Below are positions 26,118 to 33,031 of a stretch of 64,000 nucleotides of DNA, one piece after another. Source of the stretch: Arcticibacter tournemirensis (GTDB taxonomy: Bacteria; Bacteroidota; Bacteroidia; Sphingobacteriales; Sphingobacteriaceae); assembly GCF_006716645.1 (NCBI RefSeq), contig NZ_VFPL01000001.1:558001-622000 (forward strand), given 5' to 3'. Numbering within the stretch: the first letter of the stretch is position 1; each line of letters opens with the position of its first letter. A program made the position numbers and the translations under genes. Below the pieces are notes generated by a model. It made no database searches, was not told the DNA's origin, and saw only the letters and a program-made list of their open reading frames with translations.

Positions 26118-26315
26118 TGACAACTGTCTTACCAGTCCCTGATAATTGCCTGACCAGTCCCTGATCTTGTCAGCATCTCATCAGCATCTTCTCAGTATCA
26201 TGTCAGACTCTCGTTAGACTTTAGTCTGACATGATGCTGATGAGAGTCTAACATGATGCTGACATTATGCGGTTTTGGTCAGGGATTGGTCAGGGATTAA
26301 TAAGAAACTTGTCAG
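26118..26315. repeat. 18-unit array with exact 11-nt period and central dyad
   Basis: Eighteen uninterrupted 11-nt units fill 198 nt. Examples: TTACCAGTCCC, TGACCAGTCCC, TGATCTTGTCA, GCATCTCATCA, GCATCTTCTCA, GTATCATGTCA, GACATGATGCT, AACATGATGCT, GTTTTGGTCAG, GGATTGGTCAG. Units on the left carry CTGA or GTCA words; those on the right carry their complements, so the array folds on itself. The centre is a perfect 13-bp inverted repeat (26197-26209 with 26223-26235). It lies downstream of tag and upstream of polA. Confidence 0.85.
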
Positions 26316-26429
26316 GGAGAGGCCGATACTTAGATAATACCGGTCACGTGTTTATAATACCGTTTGAGATGCTGAAACGGGGTTTTAAGCCTGGGAAATA
26401 AAGGAGTGCTAATAGTCGTCGGGAATCTA

Positions 26430-26450
26430 GCTTCCTGATAAGCAGGAAGC
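26430..26450 (-). terminator. Small hairpin after tag
   Basis: An 8-bp perfect stem (GCTTCCTG, 5-nt loop, CAGGAAGC) lies 16 nt after the tag stop on the minus strand. The following tract is not strongly T-rich, so terminator function is uncertain. Confidence 0.45.
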
Positions 26451-26465
26451 CTGGATTATTTACTA

Positions 26466-27035
26466 TCAGTTATATCTGAATGCACAATCGGCGATGTGAT
26501 CGTTGACCATGCCTGTCGCCTGCATATGGGCATAGCAGATAGTACTTCCAAAGAATTTGAAACCTCTTTTCTTCATGTCTTTAGAAATAGCATCCGAAAT
26601 TTCGGTTTTTGCGGGTGCATGGCGGTGGTCGGCGAGGTCGTTAACTAATGGTTTGCCCTCTGGCATAAAGGAGTACATATATTTATCAAAGGAGCCAAAT
26701 TCTTTTTGTACTTCAAGAAAGCGTTGTGCATTTGTAATGGCGGCCTCAATCTTCATCCGGTTACGGATAATGCCGGTGTTGTTCATGAGCCGTTCAACAT
26801 CCTCCTGTGTGAATTCCGCTACTTTAACCGGATCAAATTCAGCAAATGCCTTACGATAGTTTTCCCTTCGCTTTAATATTGTTATCCAGCTTAATCCCGC
26901 CTGTGCTGATTCAAGGATTAAAAATTCAAACAACACATTGTCGTCGTGAACCTCTTTTCCCCATTCTTCGTCGTGATATTTTACGTAAAGCGGATCACTG
27001 CCGCACCAGGAGCATCTTTTCAGGTCAGTATTCAT
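26466..27035 (-). CDS. tag: DNA-3-methyladenine glycosylase I
   Basis: A 189-residue Tag glycosylase starting at the ATG at 27035 (MNTDLKRCSWCG); a longer frame from 27122 overlaps the next gene and has no homology. Zinc ligands are the N-terminal Cys (RCSWCG) with YHDEEWG (His), and the C-terminal H and C in TGMVNDHIADC. The core ESAQAGLSWITILKRRENYR and FDPVKVAEFTQEDVERLM match E. coli Tag. It removes 3-methyladenine from alkylated DNA. The neighbouring CMD-type protein and an alkyltransferase-like gene make this a small DNA-alkylation-repair neighbourhood. Confidence 0.95.
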   Translation of the reverse strand: MNTDLKRCSWCGSDPLYVKYHDEEWGKEVHDDNVLFEFLILESAQAGLSWITILKRRENYRKAFAEFDPVKVAEFTQEDVERLMNNTGIIRNRMKIEAAITNAQRFLEVQKEFGSFDKYMYSFMPEGKPLVNDLADHRHAPAKTEISDAISKDMKKRGFKFFGSTICYAHMQATGMVNDHIADCAFRYN

Positions 27036-27048
27036 GAGTAGTAATGTT

Positions 27049-27396
27049 TTAAGATTGTGCAACAAGTTCATCCCAATACTCAACGGCCCTTCTGTAATGG
27101 GGGATAACGATAGATCCCCCAACGAGGTTGGCGATCATAAAAACTTCGTTCAACTCTTCTGTTGTAACGCCTGCTTCGTAGCACTTCCCCAGATGGTATT
27201 TAATACAATCGTCGCACCGCAGTACCATAGAAGCAACTAATCCGAGCATTTCTTTGGTTTTAACATCTAGCGCCCCTTCGGCATAGGATGTAGTATCCAG
27301 AGCAAAAAAACGCTTTATATTGGTGTTTGCCGTTTCCATAATCCGGTCGTTCATCCGGCTGCGATAACTGTTAAAATCGTCAATTAGTTGTCCCAT
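27049..27396 (-). CDS. Carboxymuconolactone decarboxylase/AhpD-like protein
   Basis: A 115-residue all-helical CMD-family protein (PF02627). The active-site motif CDDCIKYHLGKCYEAG supplies the CxxC pair and the His used by AhpD-type alkylhydroperoxidases, preceded by KEMLGLVASMVLR. The most likely role is peroxide or disulfide reduction; the substrate is not known. It lies 13 nt ahead of tag on the same strand, so both could respond to reactive or alkylating stress together. The upstream edge carries a heptad array that starts 1 nt from the start codon. Confidence 0.9.
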   Translation of the reverse strand: MGQLIDDFNSYRSRMNDRIMETANTNIKRFFALDTTSYAEGALDVKTKEMLGLVASMVLRCDDCIKYHLGKCYEAGVTTEELNEVFMIANLVGGSIVIPHYRRAVEYWDELVAQS

Positions 27397-27397
27397 T

Positions 27398-27439
27398 GAG
27401 TTAAGAGTTAAAAGTGGAGAGTTAAAAGTAATGAATTGC
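27398..27439. repeat. Heptanucleotide array (6 units, GAGTTAA-type)
   Basis: Units: GAGTTAA, GAGTTAA, AAGTGGA, GAGTTAA, AAGTAAT, GAATTGC. It abuts the start codon of the AhpD-like gene and shares words with the array at 13297. Confidence 0.75.
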
Positions 27440-27503
27440 TGGCTTTGAATATGGATATTAGTAGTGTTGAATAAATATCGTATTTCTTAAATTGAGATTT
27501 CAT

Positions 27504-27545
27504 ACAAGTTATACTTAAAACTTATTACGTATAACTTATCTAAAC
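27504..27545. repeat. Heptanucleotide array (6 units, AACTTA-type), 3' of the MGMT homologue
   Basis: Units: ACAAGTT, ATACTTA, AAACTTA, TTACGTA, TAACTTA, TCTAAAC. Read on the minus strand the word is TAAGTTA, i.e. related to the GAGTTAA word of the array at 27398 on the plus strand, so the two arrays face each other across 64 nt. Confidence 0.65.
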
Positions 27546-27555
27546 GAACCTTCCG

Positions 27556-27885
27556 TTAAAGCTCGGCCCCGGGTTGCCAGAATAGTTTCTTAAAGTTTTT
27601 CACTTTATCATTTTCTACTTCAACTCCCTCGCTTTCCAGTAGTTGCTGCATCAGGTGGGGAGTAGCAAAAGATCGTTTCCCGGTTAACAGTCCCTGCCGG
27701 TTTACTACACGGTGGGCCGGGACTGGGGGATAGGCAGTTCCACAGCCGTTCATTGCATATCCAACCATTCGGGATGAACCTTTGGTTCCCAGATATTCTG
27801 CAATCGCGCCATAGGATGTAACCCTTCCACGAGGAATTAACCTTACAACCTCATAGACCTTTTCAAAAAAATTCTCTTTATCCAT
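27556..27885 (-). CDS. Alkyltransferase-like (MGMT-family) protein lacking the active cysteine
   Basis: A 109-residue protein matching the DNA-binding domain of O6-methylguanine methyltransferase (PF01035): IPRGRVTSYGAIAEYLG, the Arg-finger region SSRMVGYAMN, and VPAHRVVNRQG. In active enzymes the last motif is PCHRV; here the codon is GCC, so residue 57 is Ala. The protein therefore cannot accept an alkyl group and should belong to the alkyltransferase-like group, whose members bind O6-alkylguanine and flag it for nucleotide excision repair. Its start codon overlaps the trmB stop by one base (TAATG), indicating translational coupling. Confidence 0.9.
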   Translation of the reverse strand: MDKENFFEKVYEVVRLIPRGRVTSYGAIAEYLGTKGSSRMVGYAMNGCGTAYPPVPAHRVVNRQGLLTGKRSFATPHLMQQLLESEGVEVENDKVKNFKKLFWQPGAEL

Positions 27886-28535
27886 TACCCGAAGCTAAAG
27901 CTTAAGTAATTTATGTTTTTATCTACTGCAAGATACTTTTTTTCGTAATATGTTTTTATAGATAGAACTTCGTTTACAAGATCGGAGTTGTACAGATCTT
28001 CCGTTTTTTGCAACAGCCTTAACTTCTGTGTTTCCACTTTTTCGGCAGTGTAAGCGTAAAATCCGTCGTTATCTGTTTTAAGATGTATTATTCCTTCTTC
28101 CGTTAGGATCTGCCTGTATTTCTCAAGGAAGCCCGGGAAAGTGAGGCGCTTTTTTTCGCGACTTATTTGCGGTTGCGGATCGGGGAACGTAATCCATATT
28201 TCGGAGACTTCATTTTCTCCAAAATAATCGAGGATGTTTTCTATTTGTATTCTCAGGAAAGCCACATTTGGGATGTTCTCTTCTATTGCTGTTTTAGCGC
28301 CCCTCCAGATCCTGTTGCCTTTATAATCGATTCCGATAAAGTTTTTATCAGGAAATAGTTTGGCAAGGTTAACGGTATATTCACCCTTGCCACATGCGAG
28401 TTCTAAAATAAGAGGCTTATCATTCTGAAAGTGCCCGGAACTCCAGTGACCTTTAAAACGCTTGCCTTCTTCCAACTGAAAAACATTGCCGAACGTGTCT
28501 ATTTCTGCAAAACGCCGTAGTTTATCTTTCCCCAT
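27885..28535 (-). CDS. trmB: tRNA (guanine-N7-)-methyltransferase
   Basis: A 216-residue TrmB enzyme. SAM motif I is LELACGKGEYTVNLA (about residue 43), followed by NFIGIDYKGNRIWRGAKTA, the substrate-binding IWITFPDPQPQ (about 115) and LKTDNDGFYAYT. It methylates G46 in the tRNA variable loop. The usual family motif has PDPW; here PDPQP, a variation common in Bacteroidota as far as I know. It overlaps the downstream alkyltransferase-like gene by one base and is divergent from the GDP-fucose synthase gene. Confidence 0.95.
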   Translation of the reverse strand: MGKDKLRRFAEIDTFGNVFQLEEGKRFKGHWSSGHFQNDKPLILELACGKGEYTVNLAKLFPDKNFIGIDYKGNRIWRGAKTAIEENIPNVAFLRIQIENILDYFGENEVSEIWITFPDPQPQISREKKRLTFPGFLEKYRQILTEEGIIHLKTDNDGFYAYTAEKVETQKLRLLQKTEDLYNSDLVNEVLSIKTYYEKKYLAVDKNINYLSFSFG

Positions 28536-28554
28536 TAAAAATCAAAATTGGCCA

Positions 28555-28562
28555 CAAACTTA
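28555..28562 (-). promoter_or_regulatory. Putative -7 element (TAAGTTTG) for trmB
   Basis: Exact TAnnTTTG match on the minus strand, 19 nt ahead of the trmB ATG, in the divergent region with the GDP-fucose synthase gene. Confidence 0.5.
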
Positions 28563-28635
28563 GATAAAATTCTTTTATCCCCTTAAAGAACAATTCTCTA
28601 TTAGAACAATTCTGCATAGATGATTGCAGATTTTT

Positions 28636-28643
28636 TATATTTG
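28636..28643 (+). promoter_or_regulatory. Putative -7 element (TATATTTG) for GDP-L-fucose synthase
   Basis: Exact TAnnTTTG match, 18 nt ahead of the GTG start at 28662. Confidence 0.5.
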
Positions 28644-28661
28644 GCCAAATAGTACATATCC

Positions 28662-29588
28662 GTGGAAAAAAAAGATAAAATATATGTTGCCGGACATCGT
28701 GGTATGGTAGGGTCGGCAATTTACCGTAAGCTTCAGAAAGAAGGGTATTCAAATATCATTACGAGACGATCGGATGAGCTTGATTTACGAGATCAAAAAG
28801 CAGTGGCGGCATTTTTTGAAGAAGAGAAGCCTGATTATGTGTTTCTTGCGGCTGCCAAAGTGGGCGGAATTGTTGCTAATAATACCTACCGGGCTGATTT
28901 TCTATATGAAAACCTGATGATCCAGAATAATGTCATTCATAACTCCTATCTGCAAGGGGTTAAGAAGCTGATGTTTTTAGGCTCAAGTTGCATTTATCCA
29001 AAGATGGCTCCGCAGCCGTTAAAGGAGGAATATTTACTTACTGGGCCGCTTGAACATACCAACGAACCGTATGCTATAGCCAAAATTGCAGGCATAAAAA
29101 TGTGTGATGCATATCGCGACCAATACGGCTGTAATTTCGTGTCGGTGATGCCTACAAACCTCTATGGGTACAATGATAATTATCATCCTGAAAATTCTCA
29201 CGTACTTCCCGCTTTAATCAGAAGGTTTCATGAGGCCAAGGTTTTGGGGAAAGATAAAGTTGTGATCTGGGGTACCGGCAGTCCTAAGAGGGAATTTTTA
29301 TTTGCTGATGATCTGGCTGAGGCATGTGTATCACTGATGGAGACTTATGACGAGCCGAATCTTATTAATATAGGTACCGGCGAGGATATTACAATCAAAG
29401 AGCTCGCCTTAATTATTAAGGAGATCGTAGGATTTGAGGGTAATATTGAATTTGACTCGTCGAAGCCTGATGGTACGCCCAGAAAGTTAATGGACGTGTC
29501 AAAGTTACATTCGTATGGATGGAAACACACAGTAGAGCTCGGGGATGGTATTAGGATGGCGTACTCTGATTTTTTGAGCAAGCTATAA
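28662..29588 (+). CDS. fcl: GDP-L-fucose synthase
   Basis: A 308-residue extended SDR. The NADP site is [12 protein letters not shown], and the catalytic Ser-Tyr-Lys are in [15 protein letters not shown] and in [11 protein letters not shown]. This wording ([17 protein letters not shown]) is diagnostic for GDP-4-keto-6-deoxymannose epimerase/reductase, the last step to GDP-L-fucose for surface polysaccharide. The start is GTG at 28662: it places VAGHRG at the expected distance, and the next in-frame ATG lies beyond the nucleotide-binding motif. The partner GDP-mannose dehydratase is not in the window. Confidence 0.95.
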   Translation: MEKKDKIYVAGHRGMVGSAIYRKLQKEGYSNIITRRSDELDLRDQKAVAAFFEEEKPDYVFLAAAKVGGIVANNTYRADFLYENLMIQNNVIHNSYLQGVKKLMFLGSSCIYPKMAPQPLKEEYLLTGPLEHTNEPYAIAKIAGIKMCDAYRDQYGCNFVSVMPTNLYGYNDNYHPENSHVLPALIRRFHEAKVLGKDKVVIWGTGSPKREFLFADDLAEACVSLMETYDEPNLINIGTGEDITIKELALIIKEIVGFEGNIEFDSSKPDGTPRKLMDVSKLHSYGWKHTVELGDGIRMAYSDFLSKL

Positions 29589-29595
29589 TATCGAT

Positions 29596-29632
29596 AACAA
29601 AAGAGGGTTTTATCACACAGCCCTCTTTTGTT
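29596..29632. terminator. Bidirectional intrinsic terminator between fcl and the YtxH operon
   Basis: A perfect 12-bp stem (AACAAAAGAGGG, 13-nt loop, CCCTCTTTTGTT) lies between convergent gene ends (29588 and 29642), with A-rich and T-rich flanks that serve both strands. Confidence 0.88.
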
Positions 29633-29641
29633 ATTGTATAG

Positions 29642-30097
29642 TTAATAACTTTCGCTGTCAGGCGGGATACCGTAGTCCACATGGCGACGGGTTTTTACTC
29701 CGAAATTACTTACTCCAGAGCTCTTTCTGTTTGCAAATATCCCTTTCACCTTATCCAATATTCCTGATACAGCATTAGAATTCACCTGCTTGGCAACTTT
29801 CTGGGAAAGAAAGGTGATCAGCGTTTTGGTAATAAAGCCAGATTTCTTGAATACAATCCCATTCATAAATAAGGGAATTACAAACCTTGCTACGTTCGTT
29901 AGAATATCCTGGTTAAGAAGATCTGATGTTAAAGATTTTTTGCTGTTTCCAGACATGAAAAAGCCTTTCACCGAACTGAAAATTGCAGAAGGGCTGCTAA
30001 GAGATTCTTTTAAAGCCTCTTCCTGCTGGAAATTCCGAACTTTCAAAAGGTCAATTTCTGCCTGTAGTTCCGCCAAGCTGCTAAAAGATTTTTCCAT
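29642..30097 (-). CDS. Unknown protein, third gene of YtxH/holin-like operon
   Basis: A 151-residue protein. A short N-terminal coiled coil (LAELQAEIDLLKVRNFQQEEAL) precedes a hydrophobic central part (FVIPLFMNGIVFKKSGFITKTLITFLS, about residues 70-97) and a basic Ser/Arg-rich tail. I do not recognise a Pfam family. It starts directly after the stop codon of the holin-like gene without any gap, so it belongs to the same operon and probably works at the membrane with the other two small proteins. Confidence 0.75.
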   Translation of the reverse strand: MEKSFSSLAELQAEIDLLKVRNFQQEEALKESLSSPSAIFSSVKGFFMSGNSKKSLTSDLLNQDILTNVARFVIPLFMNGIVFKKSGFITKTLITFLSQKVAKQVNSNAVSGILDKVKGIFANRKSSGVSNFGVKTRRHVDYGIPPDSESY

Positions 30098-30460
30098 CTA
30101 TTTCTTCTTTTTATTGAATATTATTTTCACCATGAAATCCTCCAGATACTTATTAAGATACTTTTCTTTAGTAAAAGCAATTGCCAAAGCTGCTGCGAGA
30201 TAAATAAGCGCCACTATTCCAAATCCTGCTGCGTACGAATCAAGCAATTCCCCGAGATAAAAGGCAAGGGTTAAAGATGCGAACAAGAAGGTTAAGAGCG
30301 CTGCTACAATAACAAAGGTGTTTGTTATTAAACTCGCTACCACCACTGTAAGGCGTTCAATAGCAGTAAGACGGATAAGTTCTATCCTCGTACTTATATA
30401 TTCTTTTAATAAAGAAACAATATCCTGTGGTTTCTGGTCTTGCGTTTCAGGCATAAACAA
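30098..30460 (-). CDS. Holin-superfamily III-like membrane protein (DUF1469 type)
   Basis: A 120-residue protein with two long transmembrane helices (about 38-60 and 70-95: VVASLITNTFVIVAALLTFLF and a second of similar length) flanked by charged, cytoplasmic ends, the shape of the Phage_holin_3_6/DUF1469 family. Despite the family name these are mostly chromosomal membrane proteins in Bacteroidota. It lies between YtxH and a protein of unknown function; no lysis genes or phage genes are nearby, so a phage origin is not supported. Confidence 0.85.
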   Translation of the reverse strand: MFMPETQDQKPQDIVSLLKEYISTRIELIRLTAIERLTVVVASLITNTFVIVAALLTFLFASLTLAFYLGELLDSYAAGFGIVALIYLAAALAIAFTKEKYLNKYLEDFMVKIIFNKKKK

Positions 30461-30489
30461 TGGAGTAAATGAATAGGAGACTTGTTAAT

Positions 30490-30762
30490 TTAAACCTGTC
30501 CTGCAGCGTCTTGTGAGGCAAATTCGTCTTCTGCCGAGCTGAGTTTGGTCTTTATATTTTCAACAACCTTTTCTTTAAACGCAGTAAGATTTTCAATTTC
30601 TTCTGCCGCGCGGTCCTTAATAGAGTCACCCAGGTTTTTAAGGGCGTCATTTAGTTTGTCGCGTGTTTCAGTACCTTTTTCCGGGGCGAATAAAATTCCC
30701 AGTGCAGCGCCAGCAGCTACTCCTGCAAGTAATGCTACTAAAATCTTAGTATTGTCGTTCAT
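30490..30762 (-). CDS. YtxH domain-containing protein
   Basis: A 90-residue protein with an N-terminal glycine/alanine-rich transmembrane helix (LVALLAGVAAGAALGILFAPEKG, about residues 8-30) whose exit motif FAPEKGTETR is the hallmark of YtxH (PF12732), followed by a charged amphipathic helical tail. YtxH proteins are associated with general or envelope stress. It is the first gene of a three-gene operon with the holin-like and unknown proteins. Confidence 0.92.
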   Translation of the reverse strand: MNDNTKILVALLAGVAAGAALGILFAPEKGTETRDKLNDALKNLGDSIKDRAAEEIENLTAFKEKVVENIKTKLSSAEDEFASQDAAGQV

Positions 30763-30930
30763 GACTTAGAAGTTTAAGTTTTAAAGTGTTATTTAATCTA
30801 TATTAATACAAAGTACAGGCATTAAGTGTTTTGATTAATTCAAAACTTGATGAAATTGTTTGTAGTGCAAATCTCAAAAAAAAGAATAGATAAAGCAATT
30901 TGAAGCGATTCTTTTAATCGGCAACTCGGG

Positions 30931-31974
30931 TTACTCCTCATCGGTTGACATAATTCTTTCAAGCCGATCAGATGCCAGCTTACTGGTTTCATAAATGCGG
31001 ACAGTCAGGATAAAATAGGAAAGCAAAAGAGGGCCTAAAACTAAACCCATAATCCCAAAGGCCGGAATACCGATAATAACGCCAATCACAGTAATTATGG
31101 GATGAATATTTCCAATATGTTTTGCTATCAAAAAGCGAATTACGTTATCGATATTCGATACAAGCAGAATCCCCCATAGCAAAATACCAATACCAGCTGT
31201 ATTATTCCCGTTGGCGAGTGCTATAACGCCGGCTGGTATAAAAACAAGCGCCGAGCCTACTAAAGGGAGGAAGGACAGGAATATGGATATAACTCCCCAA
31301 AATACCGCGTCTTTTAAACCAAATATAAAAAAGCCCAGGCACACGAGGGAGCCTTGGACGATAGCAATGATTCCCTGTCCCAGAACATTCGAATAGGTTG
31401 TGTATTTCAATTCATCGGCAAATTTGAGCGCATTTTGCTCTCTGAAGGGCGAGTACTTGATCAACTGCTTCTCAAATGTTTCATAATTAAGGAACATAAA
31501 ATAGAGCAGGAAATACATTACAACTATTCCCAACAGTAGTCCCGCTGCACCACCTATGATGGAAGGGAAAAGCTCTCCGGCATAGGACGTGGTCTTTTGA
31601 ATAGCCTTTTGAAGCATATCAGGCTGATGTAGCTTGGATCCAAAGAAATCATCGATCCGCCGGGCAATCACCTTAAGCTTCAGTGGGTCCCTTTGAAACT
31701 CAGAAATTTTGTCGATCACCATAAGGCTTAGCCCGTAAAAAGGTATTACAAAAGTGAGGAAGGAACTGATAATGATGCCAATGCAGGCCACGTATTTATT
31801 CCAGTTCAGCGACCTGGTGAGATATACGTATACAGGCCTGAACAGGGTGTACATTATAACAGTACTCAACAATGAACCTGCTATGAACCTGAGCGAATAT
31901 AAGATGCAGCATCCAAGGATCACCAGGATGATCAGGAGGATGTTATTACGTTGTTTATAGTTAAATACCGCCAT
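30931..31974 (-). CDS. AI-2E family transporter (PF01594)
   Basis: A 347-residue polytopic membrane protein. The N-terminal helices (ILLIILVILGCCILYSL and STVIMYTLFRPVYVYL), a soluble helical insert (about 85-135) and the C-terminal helix bundle with GSALVFIPAGVIAL and ITVIGVIIGIPAFGIMGLVLGPLL give the PF01594 layout. The family is named after a disputed autoinducer-2 exporter; other members are Na+/H+ antiporters or have unknown substrates. No quorum-sensing gene is nearby, so the substrate stays open. It is the gene downstream of a three-gene signalling module (57 nt gap). Confidence 0.9.
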   Translation of the reverse strand: MAVFNYKQRNNILLIILVILGCCILYSLRFIAGSLLSTVIMYTLFRPVYVYLTRSLNWNKYVACIGIIISSFLTFVIPFYGLSLMVIDKISEFQRDPLKLKVIARRIDDFFGSKLHQPDMLQKAIQKTTSYAGELFPSIIGGAAGLLLGIVVMYFLLYFMFLNYETFEKQLIKYSPFREQNALKFADELKYTTYSNVLGQGIIAIVQGSLVCLGFFIFGLKDAVFWGVISIFLSFLPLVGSALVFIPAGVIALANGNNTAGIGILLWGILLVSNIDNVIRFLIAKHIGNIHPIITVIGVIIGIPAFGIMGLVLGPLLLSYFILTVRIYETSKLASDRLERIMSTDEE

Positions 31975-32031
31975 ATGGGTTGAGCTTTTCGATGATTACC
32001 AGGAACTGGCATCTTCAACCCCCGGTTCTTT

Positions 32032-33018
32032 CTATTCTTTCTTTGCTTCTTCAATAAGGGTTGAAGTCACCTGATTGATTCTTTCACAGTTCTTTCTGAT
32101 AATGTCCAGCAGTTCTTCGTTCCGATATCTATCAGGGTTATTTTTCAGTTCTTCAGTAGCAAAATTTATGTTTGAAAGAGGATTGTACACTTCCCTGACC
32201 ATGACATTAGCCAAACGGGCAACTGATATTCGTTTGTCGGATGTACCAGGTTCGCGCTCATTGTGCTTAATAGGCGGAATGTCATGCAGTATGGAATAGT
32301 AAAGCTCTTTGTGTCCATGTTGTGAAATCTGTATGAAAGAAGAGATACTGCAATATTTTGTTTTCCCCGAAGATGAAATAATTTCAAGTTCCATATCTTT
32401 TACGCTCCCGAGCCGTTCCATGGTATTATTAAAAAGCTCTTTATCCTCTGGGTTTTTATAGAAGGTGAAAAGAGTTTCATTATTAAGCCTGTCGGGAGTT
32501 GTATCTAAAAACTCTACCGCTGCATCGTTTGCCGCATAAACAAATCCTTCTGCATCGGTAATCATAATCGGATCTTTAGACCGTTCAAAAAGTATCCTGA
32601 ACTTGTTTTCGCTGCTTCTAAGCTGGCCGAGCGTGTTATGATGCCTTAAAGCGTAGCGGATTGCCCTGGTGAGGATGTCAAAATTAAGCTCGTCTTTAGT
32701 GAGATAATCGGCGGCCCCCAGGCGTAGGGCCTCTTCATCGATCTTATTATCTCCTTTGCCGGTAAGGATAATTACAGGCTCTGAACAGTTAGACCTTACA
32801 GCCTCGTTCAGCAGGTCAAGACCGGAATGTTTACCGAGGTGATAATCAACAAGATATACGTCGTAATGGCACTTGAGCATTGCATTGATCGCCTCTGCAT
32901 AATTGTTACACCACGATAGCTCGTAGGTGTTTCCATGCGCCCTGTGAGACAGAATGTCTCTGGTAAGGATGAAGTCGTCCTCATCGTCGTCAATAAGCAA
33001 TATTTTAATGCGGCACAT
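32032..33018 (-). CDS. REC-PAS protein with degenerate DHp-like tail and no kinase domain
   Basis: A 328-residue cytoplasmic signalling protein. The receiver domain (1-125) keeps the acidic patch DDDEDD, phospho-acceptor D58 (YLVDYHLGKHSG) and the Lys in YLTKDEL. A PAS domain follows (about 140-250, MITDAEGFVYAANDAAVEFL). The last 75 residues look like a DHp helix pair, but the position of the phospho-His is R275 (NVMVREVYNPLSNI in place of the usual SHExxxPL), and no HATPase domain exists. It cannot be a kinase in the usual sense. It is encoded 13 nt after the membrane kinase and probably takes or modulates that kinase's phosphate. Confidence 0.88.
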   Translation of the reverse strand: MCRIKILLIDDDEDDFILTRDILSHRAHGNTYELSWCNNYAEAINAMLKCHYDVYLVDYHLGKHSGLDLLNEAVRSNCSEPVIILTGKGDNKIDEEALRLGAADYLTKDELNFDILTRAIRYALRHHNTLGQLRSSENKFRILFERSKDPIMITDAEGFVYAANDAAVEFLDTTPDRLNNETLFTFYKNPEDKELFNNTMERLGSVKDMELEIISSSGKTKYCSISSFIQISQHGHKELYYSILHDIPPIKHNEREPGTSDKRISVARLANVMVREVYNPLSNINFATEELKNNPDRYRNEELLDIIRKNCERINQVTSTLIEEAKKE

Positions 33019-33031
33019 AACAATGACTATT

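Larger units (their letters stand above)
25904..26465. other. 562-bp intergenic region between tag and polA
   Basis: No gene is supported here. From 25904 to 26117 I see no clear structure apart from the polA upstream region. From 26118 to 26315 the 11-nt repeat array fills the space. From 26316 to 26465 there is only a short hairpin (26430-26450) after the tag stop. Confidence 0.7.

Noticed and set aside
26118-26315. CRISPR or transposon end for the 11-nt array
   Set aside because: The units are too short for CRISPR, there are no spacers, no transposase and no target duplication.
27036-27122. Longer start of tag
   Set aside because: The upstream codons overlap the AhpD-like gene; the ATG at 27035 aligns with the family start.
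29642-30762. Prophage remnant because of the holin-like gene
   Set aside because: No endolysin, capsid or integrase nearby; the holin-like/YtxH pair is a normal chromosomal arrangement in Bacteroidota.
30931-31974. Quorum-sensing (AI-2) export role
   Set aside because: The family name is historical; no luxS or receptor is visible and other members transport ions.
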